Part shown: piece by piece, positions 11,795-25,000 of the stretch
Numbering within the stretch: position 1 is the first letter of the stretch
Layout of the letters: every line of letters begins with the position of its first letter
NCBI GenBank assembly: GCA_030867875.1
Contig: JAOWCC010000791.1
Location: 117,194-181,193 of the forward strand
Direction of reading: 5' to 3'
Length of the DNA: 64,000 nt
DNA from: Actinernus sp. WN-2022
Lineage: Eukaryota; Cnidaria; Anthozoa; Actiniaria; Actinernidae
Position numbers and translations under genes: made by a program
Notes under the pieces: generated by a model
Databases searched by the model: none
The model's input: only the letters and a program-made list of their open reading frames with translations
Told to the model about the DNA's origin: nothing

Positions 11795-12010
11795 CGAGAC
11801 TCAACTTTGTAAACGAGGCTCAACTTAAAACGAGGCTCAACTAAAACGAGACTCAATTTTTGTAAACAACGAGCTCAACTAAACTTTTCAAACGAGGCTC
11901 AACTAGTCTTCAAATGAGGCTCAACCGATCCAACGAGGCTCAACTAAAATGAGGCTATGGTTTTTAAAAGGATCACTCAACCGAGACTCAACCGTTCTTT
12001 GATTCGAGAC
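11795..12010. repeat. Irregular short tandem repeat (ACGAGGCTCAACT)
   Basis: About a dozen copies of (A)CGAG(G/A)CTCAACT with A/T spacers of variable length. Decayed microsatellite-like array. Confidence 0.8.
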
Positions 12011-12863
12011 TCATTATTTTTAGCATATCGGGATTTGGTCCAAAAGGGTTAGGGTTATGAAATGACAAAAAGAGAAAAGTAGGATAAAAGGACCGGATAA
12101 AAACTACTTTCAATACTAACATGAAAGGAAGAAATTTATGGTTTGAAAGGAAAGGGGGATACCGTAGAATTGCGAAAGTAGCGTGCCCCATAAGTAGCAT
12201 AGACCCCTCTGCACAAAATAGCGACCCATGAAAATTCCGATATTAAATAATCTTAATTTTTGATAACATAATAATCGAGTCCTCTTTTCTCCCACCCTGC
12301 ACTTTTCGGATTTTCTACACCTTATCCCAGATACGCAGGTCTGCTAAACCCCGAAACGGCGACCTCTCAATACTTTCGGAATTATACGGTATTTCATAGG
12401 GGGAACAAAAACGGGATGCACTAGAGAGATAAACATAACACAAGTCAAGATGTATAACAAAAATAATAAAATAAAGAAACTTGTATAGAACAAGGTTTAT
12501 TTGTCCATTATAATTTTTAACATTACTTTTAAATTGTTATAGTTTATTAAATCCGTAAAATGGATAGTGTTTGCTTTGATGTGCGATGATGTCTCTGAAT
12601 ACAGTAATTTCAATGAAACGAGGCTTACAGTGACAATTCAAATTGATGCTGAACACTGTGTTATTTTCTTTGCAGGACCAGATCTTATTAAAATCTCTTA
12701 TCAGCCCTCATGTATTACCATTTATATATCACTTCACATAGATTGCTTTCTTTCTCTCTTCCACGTTTTTCATTTTTGTCTATCAATAATGAAATTGATT
12801 ATCTGACAATATAGCTATATATACGGAATTAACGGACTGATTCAGAATAAAAAATTGCATTAC
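12011..12863. other. No gene seen
   Basis: Only short frames without domain similarity (for example 12567-12806). AT-rich. Confidence 0.4.
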
Positions 12864-15196
12864 CAGAAGTCCATAACCAGAAGTGTCCATCTGGTATTGG
12901 GGTAGCGGCCCATCAGTTTACAGAGTAGTCTATTTTTAGAAATGCTAATCTCAAATTTCGCGGGGAAAATCAATGGCGGACATTGGGTCAGATGCGAGAG
13001 TCATGGCTCCGGGGGGGCACTCATGTATACGACGTAAATGAGATGTGCGGCGGTACCGGATAAAGGGTTGAGCCCAATTTGGCAAACTAAGTCTTGTTTT
13101 GGAGCAAATCAACTATCAATTCGGGTTGATTTTCATAAATTTTATTGGAAATTCTGGTTAATAAAAACACCTTCATTGCATTTTATTTTGCAAACTGGGT
13201 CGGGCTCTGAAGACGATACCTCACATACCTCCCCTTTATTATGCAAGCAGTGCCCCCCGGTTTGAAGCTGAGTACATACAGTTCGTCAAAGCGGTGCTAC
13301 AAACTACAAAGCTAAGTACAGTGGCAAATGTCGGGCTTTTGACGACTAAAATTGAAGATATTGGAATTGGAATGAAACGAAATGTATAGACTGATCATCT
13401 GTGCCTCTGCTAATGGATCTTGGGGTGATTTGAGAAAGTTAAAAGTGATTTTCAAGTCTTCAAGTGTTGACTAGCGACGCCGAGTATAAAAGTTTGAATT
13501 ATGACAATGAATGAAAACGGAACCGAAAATTCACATTCATCTGGCCAGGAACAACTGACATTATACAAGGACAAAATTAAATCAAAGTAAGCCAAGTTTA
13601 CTTTTAATTTTTTATTTAATTGTTTTGTTTTTAATCCATTGAAATCGGCCTTGAAAACTCGGTCGCATATGACCCGTTGCCGTGAGGCATTTGATTCAAA
13701 TCTTCTAATAATCTTGTTCACTGGTTGTCTGAAGAAAAAACCCTTGTTTGTACTAATTTTAAGAACTGGAATTTCATTTCCAGCTGTGATAGTTGCGTTC
13801 AGCTTTCTAGTTTTCGATTGTAAAGTTTATTCTTGGAGATGTACAACAGTTAGTGTCTTTAATAAAACAACAAAGTGACAACTGTTTCATTGTTTGATTG
13901 TGCTTGATGAACTGCCTGAAATCAAACTTCGCTTTTTGCTAGTGTTAAGTGTACCAGAAATTGACTTTTTTCACAGTTTATAGCTATTTTCTTTCAGTTC
14001 CAGTCGATTATTAAGCCTTGCTTGGAGATTTGCCGGGCTGTTCTTTTATCTGCCAAACCCAAATTACTTACAAGATTTTCAAATGTTCACTTGAGCTCAA
14101 ACTCTTAGTAAACAAACTTGGTGCACTTAATTACTCTTGAGAGAACATGTTATTGTCTTTTTCAGTACATTTCTTAGGTCATATTATAAACAAAAATAGC
14201 ATGATTTGTATGTATGCTGTATTTATGCCAAATATCACTACAAAAATCTGTGTTTATGAACCAAAAGACAAAACTTAGCTTCGTTCTGCATATATCACAC
14301 AAAGTGCTGTAAACACGAAGTCTGAAACGGATGAAACGGGAAAATAAAAGGTTACAAAGGAACCACATGTTCTGGTTTATAATGGTCTTTCCTGAACATA
14401 TGGTGCTCACCAGTTCTTGCCTGTTATAAATGAGAAATAGCTGATTATCAAGACGTTTCTACACTAGCAAGCAAGTAGGCTTTAGCACATTCTGCCGGCA
14501 GAATTCCGAGCATAATAGGGCCTCAGGAGCAGAAAACGTAATTGGGGCATAATCCGGGCAGAATAGGCCATTTTGCATATTTTTGGGGCTGGGAATGAGG
14601 AAAAGTGGAGACGAGAGGGAGCTGGGTACGAGCAAAACAAAGATGGCGGCGGAACAAACAGAAATCATTGACAAGAAAGACAGTTGGTTACCAATGCTTT
14701 AACTTATCTTAACTTTATTGCAGGCTCCCAAAAAGTCCGACCCGATAGATCGTAAACGTAAAATTAGTACTAATCCATGAAAAAAATGGAATAATCGGCT
14801 TGTACAAGCTAAGACTGCAACTGCGCCAAATTTTTCAGAAGCATAAATTCGAGCATAATATTACTTTTGGAGCATAATTTCGAGCAGAATAGTCTTTTTT
14901 TCGGGCTATTCTTTCAAGCAGAATAGCCTTTTTTTCGAGCAGAATGTGCTAAAGCCTACTAGCAAGTAGCATTCGCTCGGCTTGTCCGCCAAATTTTTGT
15001 CGCATATATAATTAACTGTACAATATTACAAACAAAGGAAATCGCTGTATTAGCCAATCAGGTACTGCTGATAAATTTTCGAAGAATATGATTGGCTGCG
15101 AGATGGCGGGAAAAGCTTTCTATAAATAGACTACTCTGTAAACTGATGGGCCAAACCCTATAGTGGGAGATGGACACTTCTAGTTATGGACTTCTG
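12864..15196. mobile_element. Non-autonomous DNA transposon with about 75-bp inverted ends
   Basis: Left end CAGAAGTCCATAACCAGAAG and the following GCCCATCAGTTTACAGAGTAG (to about 12940) are inverted at 15122-15196. The ends resemble the CAGGAGCCCATTACCAGGAG family (27423, 31263, 53729), so this may be a longer relative. The 2.2-kb interior has no transposase. Flanks GCATTAC and GCAACTG are only partly alike. Confidence 0.7.
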
Positions 15197-15490
15197 GCAA
15201 CTGATTGACAAATGACCGGACTGTTCTGTATTATTTTGCTGTATTGTTTTTGTGAAAATTTGAGAACGACATAATTCACTGTTTATTGGCCACGATTTGC
15301 TCATTTGAGAACAACCTAACTTATAACGCGAACAATTCAGAACACTGTTTCATTGCTGGTTTGTTGATTTGAGAACGGCGTAATTTGACGTGAACAGCTA
15401 CAAATAAGTCAACAATATAACCTTTACACGTGTATTTTACAAGTAGAAACAAGGCCAGGCTTGTAAAATAGATGTGTAAGAGTTTTATCG

Positions 15491-15652
15491 AATTCACTCT
15501 TTTCACCTCGGCAGGCCATCTTGCTTTCAAAGCGAGGCATCCTCTTTTTTTTTTGCTAGGTTAGTCTCGCACAACGCTGAGGATATGATACTCAGAAGCA
15601 TTTTATCCTACCAAAAACAAAAGATTGGGTCAGCAGGTGAAAAGTGTGAATT
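15491..15652. mobile_element. Imperfect palindromic MITE
   Basis: AATTCACTCTTTTCACCT ... AGGTGAAAAGTGTGAATT. This is the same family as the near-perfect palindrome at 30641-30809 but with a decayed centre. Confidence 0.65.
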
Positions 15653-16074
15653 GACCTCATGTTTTAGAAATTCACTCTACAGTTGTGATTGCGATAAACA
15701 TTAAAACGAGTCAATCTTGTTTAGTCAGTTTAGTGTCTGGCATTCTGGTCCGGCATTCCCGGCTCCCTTTCAGTAAAAAGATATATATAATAACAACCAA
15801 TGGAGATTTTCCTAATACTAATAACATGCTGGAGTATTACAATGACCAGTTTTTAGCAGAAATGTCAAAGTTACGAGCAAACAAAGTTCGACAATATACA
15901 GGAGATTCGTTCTGATAATTTCCGATAAAAGGAGCCTGATCAACTTAATAACTGTGATAAATAGGAGGCCAAACACGGCGTAAGCGACAAGTTGGCTCAG
16001 TAACACTTGCATGTGACTTTCTTTTCCATCGAAAGGGATATCTTAACTGACGAGAGGAGAAAATGTTGGCTTTG

Positions 16075-16330
16075 CTCAACCAAAAGAAAAGCTAATGTTG
16101 GAGATCGTATTCGTCACTGAAGCCATTTTTGCAAACTCCAAAACCACTTGGAATATCCCAATAGGCCTTTTGCAGGAAACAGTCACGTGCTGATAAAATA
16201 CTTTGTTAACCAATGAATCGCGCTCGTGATCCCCATGGGAAAGGTGTTGCCATGAATGCTTGAGATGGCAAGCCATATTCAAAAGCGCTCTTATAGAAAG
16301 ATCGACAATCGATTGGAGGTGGAAAATAGC
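16075..16330. repeat. Dispersed repeat, inverted relative of 55450-55612
   Basis: Segments such as GATCGACAATCGATTGG, CCATGGGAAAGGTGTTGCCATG and CAGTCACGTGCTGATA reappear in inverse order near 55450-55612. Shorter related pieces with GGCCTTTTGCA and CACGTGA are near 39150 and 46760. Confidence 0.6.
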
Positions 16331-16786
16331 ATTTACAAACAGGTTTTGCTAATAACACCATCGATCTCATACAAATGCCGAATAAATATATGAATTAAAG
16401 TACAACCATGTGATTTGCTTTGCTTACGATCTTATTTGGCTAACCCTAACCCTTGGAGCATGTATACTTTAAGTAGCTATTCAAAATCTTGTTCACAAAT
16501 TGCGTTTAACATTTGATCGAATTTATACAATGTAGTACAATGTAGCCTGACCATCACTGGGGCAAGGGAAATTACCTCATTTCAAGAAAACTATTTTGAT
16601 CTACACAAACCTCTGGTTTTACTTGTTGTATAAAGTAGAAAAATAAGACAATGGCAATTATACAAAATAATGGTAAAGCAATCCCAATACAACACAAATC
16701 CACTTTGCACTCAGCTTGAATTATGGCAACTTCAGCCTCATATATTGTTGTAAACTGCTACATATTCTCAGGGTGTTTCAAATTAC

Positions 16787-17108
16787 CGTAACTTCAAAGT
16801 CCTCAGCAATCCTCAACACAGCACACTGAAGTCTTTTCGCCCTAAGTTTAGAAATTTGCTCCTCGATAATTGCGTTCAGGGGAGATACGAAGACCACGAT
16901 TGAGTTGGATGATCCTTGAACTTGAACTGCATCAAACACAAACGGCAAACTTTTGTAAATAAACGACTTCCCATAACCGGTCTGAAGGACACAGAATCAG
17001 TCCTTATCTAAAGTAATTACACGAACAGCTTCCAAATGCATACTTTTTAAAGAAGACTGCATTTAGCTTTGTAAGTGCGAACTGAATAGCTTCGATGAAG
17101 TCCGCCAT
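16787..17108 (-). pseudogene. RecQ-like helicase first-exon pseudogene
   Basis: On the minus strand an ATG at 17106-17108 opens MADFIEAIQFALTKLN. After a one-base frame change near 17050 the reading continues MHLEAVRVITLDKD, an in-frame TGA, then the Walker A motif LQTGYGKSFIY and motif Ia region IVVFVSPLNAIIEEQISKL. It ends at a possible donor ACG|GTAATT. These are the N-terminal motifs of RecQ-type superfamily-2 ATP-dependent DNA helicases. One frameshift and one stop make it non-functional. No downstream helicase exon (DEAH box, motifs III-VI) was found nearby. Confidence 0.8.
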
Positions 17109-17827
17109 TACTGAGAATGCTACGAGCATGAGCAGTTTCAATGTCCTAGAATCTAGGACATCCGGTTTCGTGTCTTACCAGAGCCTCCGATTTTTCAGTT
17201 AGTTGAGGAGGCACTGCGAACGAGAATGGGTATGACCGTGCACAATCTTGTGTCTTTCCCCCTTCCAACCTAAATCGCAGCACCTTTATCAGCCCCTTCG
17301 ACGTTTGCCGGGTTACCATCCCCTCTATTAGCCATGGCTAAAACAATTAAATTCTCAGTATTCACTTACCCCTTAGTAGCGTCTCAGTTTCAGGCCTTGG
17401 AAAGGGTACCAAGTTTTCCATTTTTCACCCTATAGGGTCAGGGTTTCGATATCTCTGCGGCACACTCCTATTCTAAATTTCCTTTTTGTAAGAGATTGGC
17501 GGACATAATATTTTGTGGTAACATATTATATCTCCTTTGCTGTAGAAGTTCCATGCCATCGAATCAGTTATTGAAACTCATTTAACAAAGCTCATAGGTT
17601 TATAGTTAATCGATAATAGCAACAGTTTAAATTATATATACGTCTCGCTTTTTAAACAAAACTAAGTGGTCGAAAGAAGCACGTATATCTCCAAAAGTAT
17701 TATATATCTTGGAATTCTGTTTTTGTTTAGTATTCTTCAATAGCAACAAATACATGGTCCAAAACAATCTCAATGATCGACCAAACGCTTCCCGCTAAAA
17801 ACTTCACAATACTGCGGGCCACCTTAA
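17109..17827. other. No gene seen
   Basis: No coding domain. Contains a stretch resembling the dispersed CCCTATAGGGTCAGGGTTTC sequence. Confidence 0.4.
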
Positions 17828-18780
17828 ATGGGAAAAACTGACTTAGTTGAGAATGTGTTATTTGATCGTAAGTTGTGGTTAGAAGTACGTTCGTAAGCAG
17901 TGAATCCCTTGATCTTCCGTACATCAATTTCATGAAACGTTTTTAATAGATAGAACATGAAAGAAAACACAGAATAATGTAGTTTTTAGACCTCATCATT
18001 GCTTCTCTCATTATTTTTTAACCATTATTCACAATCAGTAAACTTTCTTAATTTTATAGTATATAAGAAAAACAATAAAAAGATTTAGCAACGAGGGCAT
18101 AACGACAAAAAAGGCTTTGTTAAAGCTCACAATGAGCTTATGTCATGAAACAACAAATTTACAGGAAAAAAATCCGAACGAAGTTCATAACTATGGTTAT
18201 GAGATTGTGCTGTAGAGCATTCGTGCGTGGTAAACCCCCTGTCCTTCCATGTATAAATAACGCCAAAACCAATTTAGGAACCAGTAGATGCTTTTTCAAA
18301 CGACAGAAAAATATACAAATCAACTAAAAGGCTCACGTTATTTATATTGGTTTTCGTATAAAGTAAACAAAATCGAAACAAAAATATATGAAGCCGAGAT
18401 GCAGTAAGGCGTTAACATAAGACAATTGGGAAAACCCGTTCGGGTCGTGGCATAGAAATGAGAATTGTTTTTAGATTTCAGGCCCCTGTGTCAAACCGAA
18501 AATTCTGGATCTCTTTGTAAGCGCTGTTAAAAATTAAAAAATAAATCTAGTGATTGTCCTTACTCCTAGGATACGTTAATTGGGCTTTGAACAATTGAGC
18601 CCAGATGTTTACACAAACCAAATGTCATAGTAACGTAATAGAAACGGTAAAGGAATGGTAGACTGAAGTAAACAGTTCTGCTATTGTCCCCTAGCGAGAG
18701 TAAACATTTATTTAACACTAATCAATATTTCTACTTCCTAGAATGTCTGAATTTCTACGAGCAAGCGAGTATCTCGTTTT
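17828..18780. repeat. Direct repeat copy 1 (0.95 kb)
   Basis: Matches 20047-20979 at high identity with small indels, from GGAAAAACTGACTTAGTTGAG to GCAAGCGAGTATCTCGTTTT. Copy 1 has about 35 bp that copy 2 lacks near its start. No TG...CA ends, so not a clear LTR. Confidence 0.85.
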
Positions 18781-19137
18781 GTGGGTATTGCCACCGCCGC
18801 AACTTCTACATCGTTTCTCGAGTGCTGGTTTGTTAAGTCTTATGGAGGAATCTGAACCCGGTTGAAGACTAAAAGAGTCTATTAATGGGGTCTTTATTTA
18901 TGAGCGGGACTAACGGCTTCTAATCGCGGATTGTTTTTCCTTGGTATGTGTGACGTACAATATGGGGAAGTTTCCACTGAATTGAGCCGCCACACAATAT
19001 ACTAGATTTTTCAGCGAAAAATCGAACTTGAAGACAAATTTTCTCTTCATAGACGCGCAACATAGAAAAATAAAATATCAGAACTTTTTCTTTCGAATAC
19101 ATCGATCTTTGTATAGATGTTGTGTTGATTTTAGTGT

Positions 19138-19953
19138 TCAGTTCGATTCCCCTTTAAGTAGGAGGCCTATAGGGAAGCACCGCCCAAACTGGGGCTGCAT
19201 ACTCAATAATTGGTCTTTAACACTACGCAAACTGCAAAATATGGCTACAATGCGAGCTTTTTCGTAAAGTAGCCTGGCTTCCGTAACTGGCGAATAATAT
19301 AGAGCCGTTTAGTAGCTTTCTTGGTTATGCATGCAGTCACAGTGAGTGTACCAAGTTAGGTCGATACTAAAGTTAACACCTAGAAATTTAAAAGACTGAA
19401 CAGATTCGATAGAATTGTTCAGTACCGGCAATAAACAATGGCGTCTGGATTGGAAGGCGATATTGTAAGCATTTCTTTACATTTTTCGGATAAAGGCGCA
19501 TGCCTCTTGCACTAGCGAACTTGTGAATGTCATCCACAATATAAAGCATAACACTAGGCGAGCATCGCAGAATTACCTCAATAACAGATACTTTTTAGGT
19601 CATCTACGTATTTAATTCTAAAATTCCATTATCAACTAGGGAGTTAACTGAGATCGTAAATAGCATCGGGCCTAATTTTGTGCCTTTAGTTAGCTTGTGG
19701 TCATGATTCCTTCATTCATTGTCTTGAACTCAGATATTGTATTATTTATCCGAACACATTGTGAATGCTTCATTAGGAAGGATCTTATCCATCTAACGAC
19801 AAGGGCCGGGTGAATATCAAGCTTGTCCATCTCTGCACACAGCACATTGTGGTCTACCAAATCGAAACCTTTGCTGAAATGGTGTATCAAAATAAGTTTT
19901 CCTGCAACATACTCGCGAATGAGGCCAAAGTTTTCGTTTATATATTTTTTCAT
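19138..19953 (-). pseudogene. Non-LTR retrotransposon reverse transcriptase remnant
   Basis: On the minus strand the frame contains HHFSKGFDLVDHNVL (RT block with the first catalytic Asp), VRWIRSFLMKHSQCVRI, then GTKLGPMLFTISVNSLVDNG (the GPxLF block) and, after a frame change, YVDDL (catalytic YxDD). Further on are FKFLGVNFSIDLTWY and a thumb-like ATKRLYIIRQL. Several frameshifts and stops interrupt it. It resembles jockey/CR1/Rex-type elements. Endonuclease and 3' tail were not recognised. Confidence 0.8.
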
Positions 19954-20046
19954 ATTTAGATAAATTCAAAATTGGCGTTTTTCATCGAACCAAATATTCA
20001 CAATTAAACTTCATCTAGTGATATATATACTCCGTATTCTCATATA

Positions 20047-20979
20047 TGGGGAAAACTGACTTAGTTGAGAAGAGAATTCGTAAGCAGTGAATCCCTTGAT
20101 CTTCCGTACATTAATTTAAAAGCAATTTCATGAAACGTTGTTTTTAATAGACAGAACATGAGAGAAAACACACAAGAATGTAGTTTTTAGGCCTCATCAT
20201 TGCTTCTCTCATTAAATTTTACCATTATTCACAATCAGTAAACTTTCTTAAATTTATAGTATATAAGAAAAACAATAAAAAGATTTAGCAACGAGGACAG
20301 AACGACAAAAAAAAGCTTTGTTAAAGCTCACAATGAGCTTATGTCATGAAACAACAAATTTACAGGGGGAAAATCCGAACGAATTTCATAACTATGGTTA
20401 TGAGATTGTGCTGTAGAGCATTCGTGCGTGGTAAACCGCCTGTCCTTCCATGTATAGATAACACTAAAAACCAGTAGATGCTTTTTCAAACGACAGAAAA
20501 ATATACAAATAAACTAAAAAGCTCACCTTATTTTTATTAGTTTTCCTATAAAGTAAACAAAAATGTATGAATCCGAGATGCATATATGAAGGCGTTTACA
20601 TAAGACAAATGGAAAAGACCGTTCTGGTCGCGGCATAAAAGTTTTTTTTAGAGAAATGAGAATTTGTTTTTAGATTTCAGGCCCCTGTATCAAACCGAAG
20701 ATTCTGGATCTCTTACTAAGAGATGTTAATAATTAAAAACTAAATCCAGTGATTGTCCTTACTCCTAGGATACCTTAATCGGGCTTTGAACAATTGAGCT
20801 CAGATGTTTACACAAACCAAATGTCATAGTAACTTAATAGAAACGGTTAAAGGAATGGTAAACTGAAGTAAACAGTTCTGATATACTCCCCTAGCGAGAG
20901 TAAACATTTATTTAACGCTAATCAATATTTCTACTTTCTAGAATATCTGAATTTCTACGAGCAGGCGAGTATCTTGTTT
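20047..20979. repeat. Direct repeat copy 2 (0.93 kb)
   Basis: Second copy of 17828-18780, about 1.27 kb further on, same orientation. Together they bracket the RT remnant. Confidence 0.85.
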
Positions 20980-21975
20980 TTACAGCGATCGAGCACGAGC
21001 AATTAAATGCCGCTAGCACCGAGCATTCCAGCCCACAATAGTTTTACGAGCATCTGAGCCAAGGCTAAAAACGACTTTGACATTTTGGCAGCCCATTCGC
21101 AAGTCCTACAAAAAGTCTACGAATTTGTTAACATTTATTGTCATCTTGACATGCGCAGACAAACGTTAGCCCAAGAACACCCGGTGGGGGGGGGGGGGGG
21201 GGGGGTGGGATGGGGTATGTTATACGGGTATGAGTGCAGCCCAGTTCGAAATAGGGTCTTAAATTTCGTAATTTTAGTCTGGAATTGGGTATGATTTTGA
21301 CATCGGAGTATAGGAGGCCGCACATGTCCATTGATTTATCTTCAAAATAAATAGAGAAAGAAGCCACGTTGAAATTAAAATGTCATTGGATTAGATAACG
21401 TGATTTTTGCACGGCTACAGATTTTCGAGGTCAGGTCTGAAAAAGGGAATGAAAATCATATAAAATTATTTTGGTCTGAAATAGGGTTAGGGTTTTGAGA
21501 CCCAGGCGGCACACGTCAATCCCAACCCAAAATCCCCCCCACCCCGCGCCAAGAACGCTATACGATTATGCTTTTATTTTCGTATGATTTCTTAAGACTG
21601 ACATTTTATCGTTAACAAACGTTCATTGAAGGCTATGGTATTGTATTCCAGCACTTTCTTCTATAGAGTTAGCAATCGGTAACTCGTCGATGTCTGTAAC
21701 ATTTGGACATCTCTTAATTTTTTAAAAACATATTTTGTATGTGTTTGCCCCAAAAGCAAATAAAAGCTTATCTAGGGGGCTCACATTAAAATCCCTTAAA
21801 CTTGACATTCAAGATTTGGATTTAAATCACGTGAGATTGGTTGCTAATAGCATATCGGTACCACTAAAGAAAGCAGTTCTCTTTTGGGGATTCACAACTC
21901 CTAGGGGTTCGAGGGAGCAAAGAGATTTTTTAACTGGCTCATAGAAGGCAAAAGTAAATCGGAATACTGGTCAGG
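20980..21975. other. Upstream region of the large gene; no separate gene seen
   Basis: Includes a 20-base G run at 21186-21205 and the dispersed motif around 21480-21560. An open frame at 21735-21944 has no recognised domain. I could not identify a TATA box or other promoter element with confidence. Confidence 0.4.
21186..21205 (+). repeat. G20 homopolymer
   Basis: Uninterrupted run of 20 G followed by TGGGATGGGG. Possible quadruplex former or assembly-difficult site, 0.8 kb upstream of the large gene's start codon. Confidence 0.9.
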
Positions 21976-22042
21976 ATGATGTTTTTCGTCTTTAAGATTG
22001 TTCTTTTCACGTCGTTTCTTACAGCAACTTTGGCTGTCCAAG
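21976..22042 (+). CDS. Exon 1: signal peptide
   Basis: ATGATG start, then MMFFVFKIVLFTSFLTATLA with a hydrophobic core and a plausible signal-peptidase site after TLA, ending at the strong donor CAAG|GTAAGT in phase 1. The second ATG, one codon later, could also be used. The next in-phase exon is at 23212. Confidence 0.8.
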
Positions 22043-25000
22043 GTAAGTATCGTTTTACCAAAAAATAGGATTTCAATTAAGAAACAGCTAGATGGGAAAC
22101 TTTTTTCAAGCTTTTCGCCTGGTGTTTGAAAAGTCGTTTTTCAAAAAAATAACGCTCCCGTTATTGTTAAGTTAATGAGGTGTACTCTGTTGCAGTTTAT
22201 GCAATAATATTTTCGTCTGGCTAATAGTGCAAGTATATTAATTTAAAGAGATTTGTGGTTGAATTGAAATGATAACGAATATTTCTGTGGAAAAACCAAA
22301 ACCGGAGAACTCGAGGAAATTAATTAATACGCATGAGAGTATGATACCAACATATTGAAATCACAAGTCGTAATGCGTTAGGAAATGAAATCGAAACGTG
22401 GCCAATTGAAAAAGGCAAAGCGCTTGCCATATGCCCTGTCCCAATGTTCAATTTCCCGAAGGATTGTCTCTGTTTTCTCCATTTTCTCAAGCTTTTCTTC
22501 CTTAAAGTGCTACTACGATCAAATTACACTTTTCCTGTTTGCTTCAGATTCGGAAAGGAAAAGTACTAAACTGACCAACCATTTCGAATCTAAAGTCAAA
22601 ATTCCAACTGGTTGTCTGACTATTTTAGCCGTAAGTTCGAGTTCAGACTGACCACCATGATTACAAACGAGCGATCTTTTGTTTAGCGGTCTTTTTGTGA
22701 CGTCATCTAAGCAACATACATTGTACGCGACGGATTTTACAAGGTTCAAACTTTGCCAGTACAAGATCTCTCAGGGACGGCGGAGCGAAATTTCAAGTGG
22801 GGGTGGGGGCTAAAATGGTCATTGAGCCGGTAGGACCAAACTATAGTCTTAAATTGACTGAGAACGTTTCTATATAATATGACCCATTCCTTCTGAATAC
22901 TAAAGTAGCCACGGTTAAAATAATCAGACAACCCGTAGGAATTTTTACTTAAGATTTTGAATGGTAATTATTTAGTACATTTACTTTTCGAAGCTGAAGA
23001 AAACAGGAGAAGTGTAATTGGATATCGTGAGCTGAACTAATTGTTTTTGTTGATTTACATTTTGGGCGTAGATTGGTAAACATGACATGATCGGTAACAT
23101 ATGGACAATCAACAACTGAGCTGAATAAATTTATCAATTCTGGAAAAGACAAAGTAAATAAATAAATGTTGAAATAATTATCTTGTAACATCACTGTTTT
23201 TCTATCAAAAGGGAGTGTTGTCAAATCTGGAAAAGTTCAATTCAACAGAACTTCGGACAGCCCTTACGCTTGTCATGACGTCATCTACCCCTCAAGATTC
23301 AGTCGATCCGAAGATATTAGAGTCCAGGCCTCCCTCAGTCATGGAAGTCGCTTTACTAAAGTCCATGATCCAGGGGTGTTATGGGTAAAGGAAGTGACGT
23401 CACAGGGCTTTAAGATTTGTGTTCGAGAAGCGGGAATCGGATCTAACGGCAGTGCTGTTGTTAACTGGATGGCATTTCAAGGAAGCTACAGCGGTCTGGA
23501 GCAGGGTTACGTTGACTTTGATGACTGGACTGTCGGCACACAATGTAAAAGAGTGCAGCCTAACGGGGTATGTACATTTCGTTGATTTTTTGTACATTTA
23601 TTCTGTTTTATCACTCGAAGGTGGACGGAGAACCTCAACAGGATTAAAGCCCTTCTATGGAGGTTTCCGAGGGCCTACGATTTATCGTCCTTATCTGAGA
23701 AGACGTGAAGGTCTTAACCGTTTACTGTTGGATTGTGTACGGGTAGCACCTTCTACCCAGTTATTTTAAGAGCCTGAGTGTTGGTCCGGCCGGGGTTTGA
23801 ACCCGCGACCTCCCGCTCGACAGACCTTAACCGCAGACTGAGCTAACCGTGACTGATGCGCTTTTTAATTGAAATACAAATGTTGTGGTTTTAATTATGT
23901 TTGGTTGAACGTAGAATACGGGCACGTCCCGATTGAAATGTTCCGTATTTTGCATGCAATCCCGGTACGCGGTATACCGGCCGAGGTATATATCCGACCG
24001 TGTTTTGAAAACAATTTAAAGAAGGGGCAATCAGGTTTTTTCCCCAAAAAGGGGGCAATCAGGGTTTTGGAGCTCGGATTTTGGGTCAAACAGGGTCACG
24101 CCTAGGGTTTGAGCCTCTTGGCCTCACATACATACCCATTTTTCATGTAAGTACCCCCCCCCTCCCCCCCTCTATTAAGAATATTAAATTCACCAGACTT
24201 TCAGCTGCAACCACAATCCATTTCGGTCTCGTTGAATGTTGTTTGTCGTTTTCCGTTTTTCGTGACAACCTTTTTGAAATAGCTGAAAATGTAACCGCCG
24301 GACACGGATAATTTCCTTACGAAGTCCCCAAAGGACTACAGGGGTAGAATTGTCAAACAAATGCACACGTATTGCACTATTTTAGATCAACTAAGATTAC
24401 GAACAATCACGGCGTGTTGTACGATTACATGTAGTTGAGGATACATATTAAATCTGATCATTAATAACGGCGTACGGTAGAGAGATAGTTACGTACTTTG
24501 GTTTACGACGGTAGCAAATAGATATGTAAATTGAAGAGTAGTGTAGCGTTGCGTAGAATGATTATTCCGGGACTAAGTCAAAACTGGGCGCTGCCCCAAA
24601 GTATCTAATTGCAATAACTAAAAAGGTGATTATCTTTGTACACAAATTACGAAATCAGGATAAATAACGATCAAGTAATTATTAACCATGAATATGAAGG
24701 CGTTACAAACTTAACAGTATATACGGCAATCTAAGATACTAGCACTTGCAAAGTATAAATTATATCTATACTTCGTACAATTATATATAATGTATACTCG
24801 TAATTTTAATTATTAGATGCCGTAGTATCAGTTTGCTAGTGTGAAATATAATTTGTAATTCATATAATTCATTCATATGTAAATAGTCTTCTATTTTATC
24901 ATTTTAAATTTTGTGGAATGACACATGCAGTTGTGTAAATCACTTTTTAGCAGATTTTATCATATTTTATGTTACAAGTATTATCTTTTTTATTTTACAG

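Noticed and set aside
17828..20979. LTR retrotransposon
   Set aside because: The direct repeats lack TG...CA ends, and the enclosed RT is of non-LTR type on the minus strand; no gag, protease or integrase seen.
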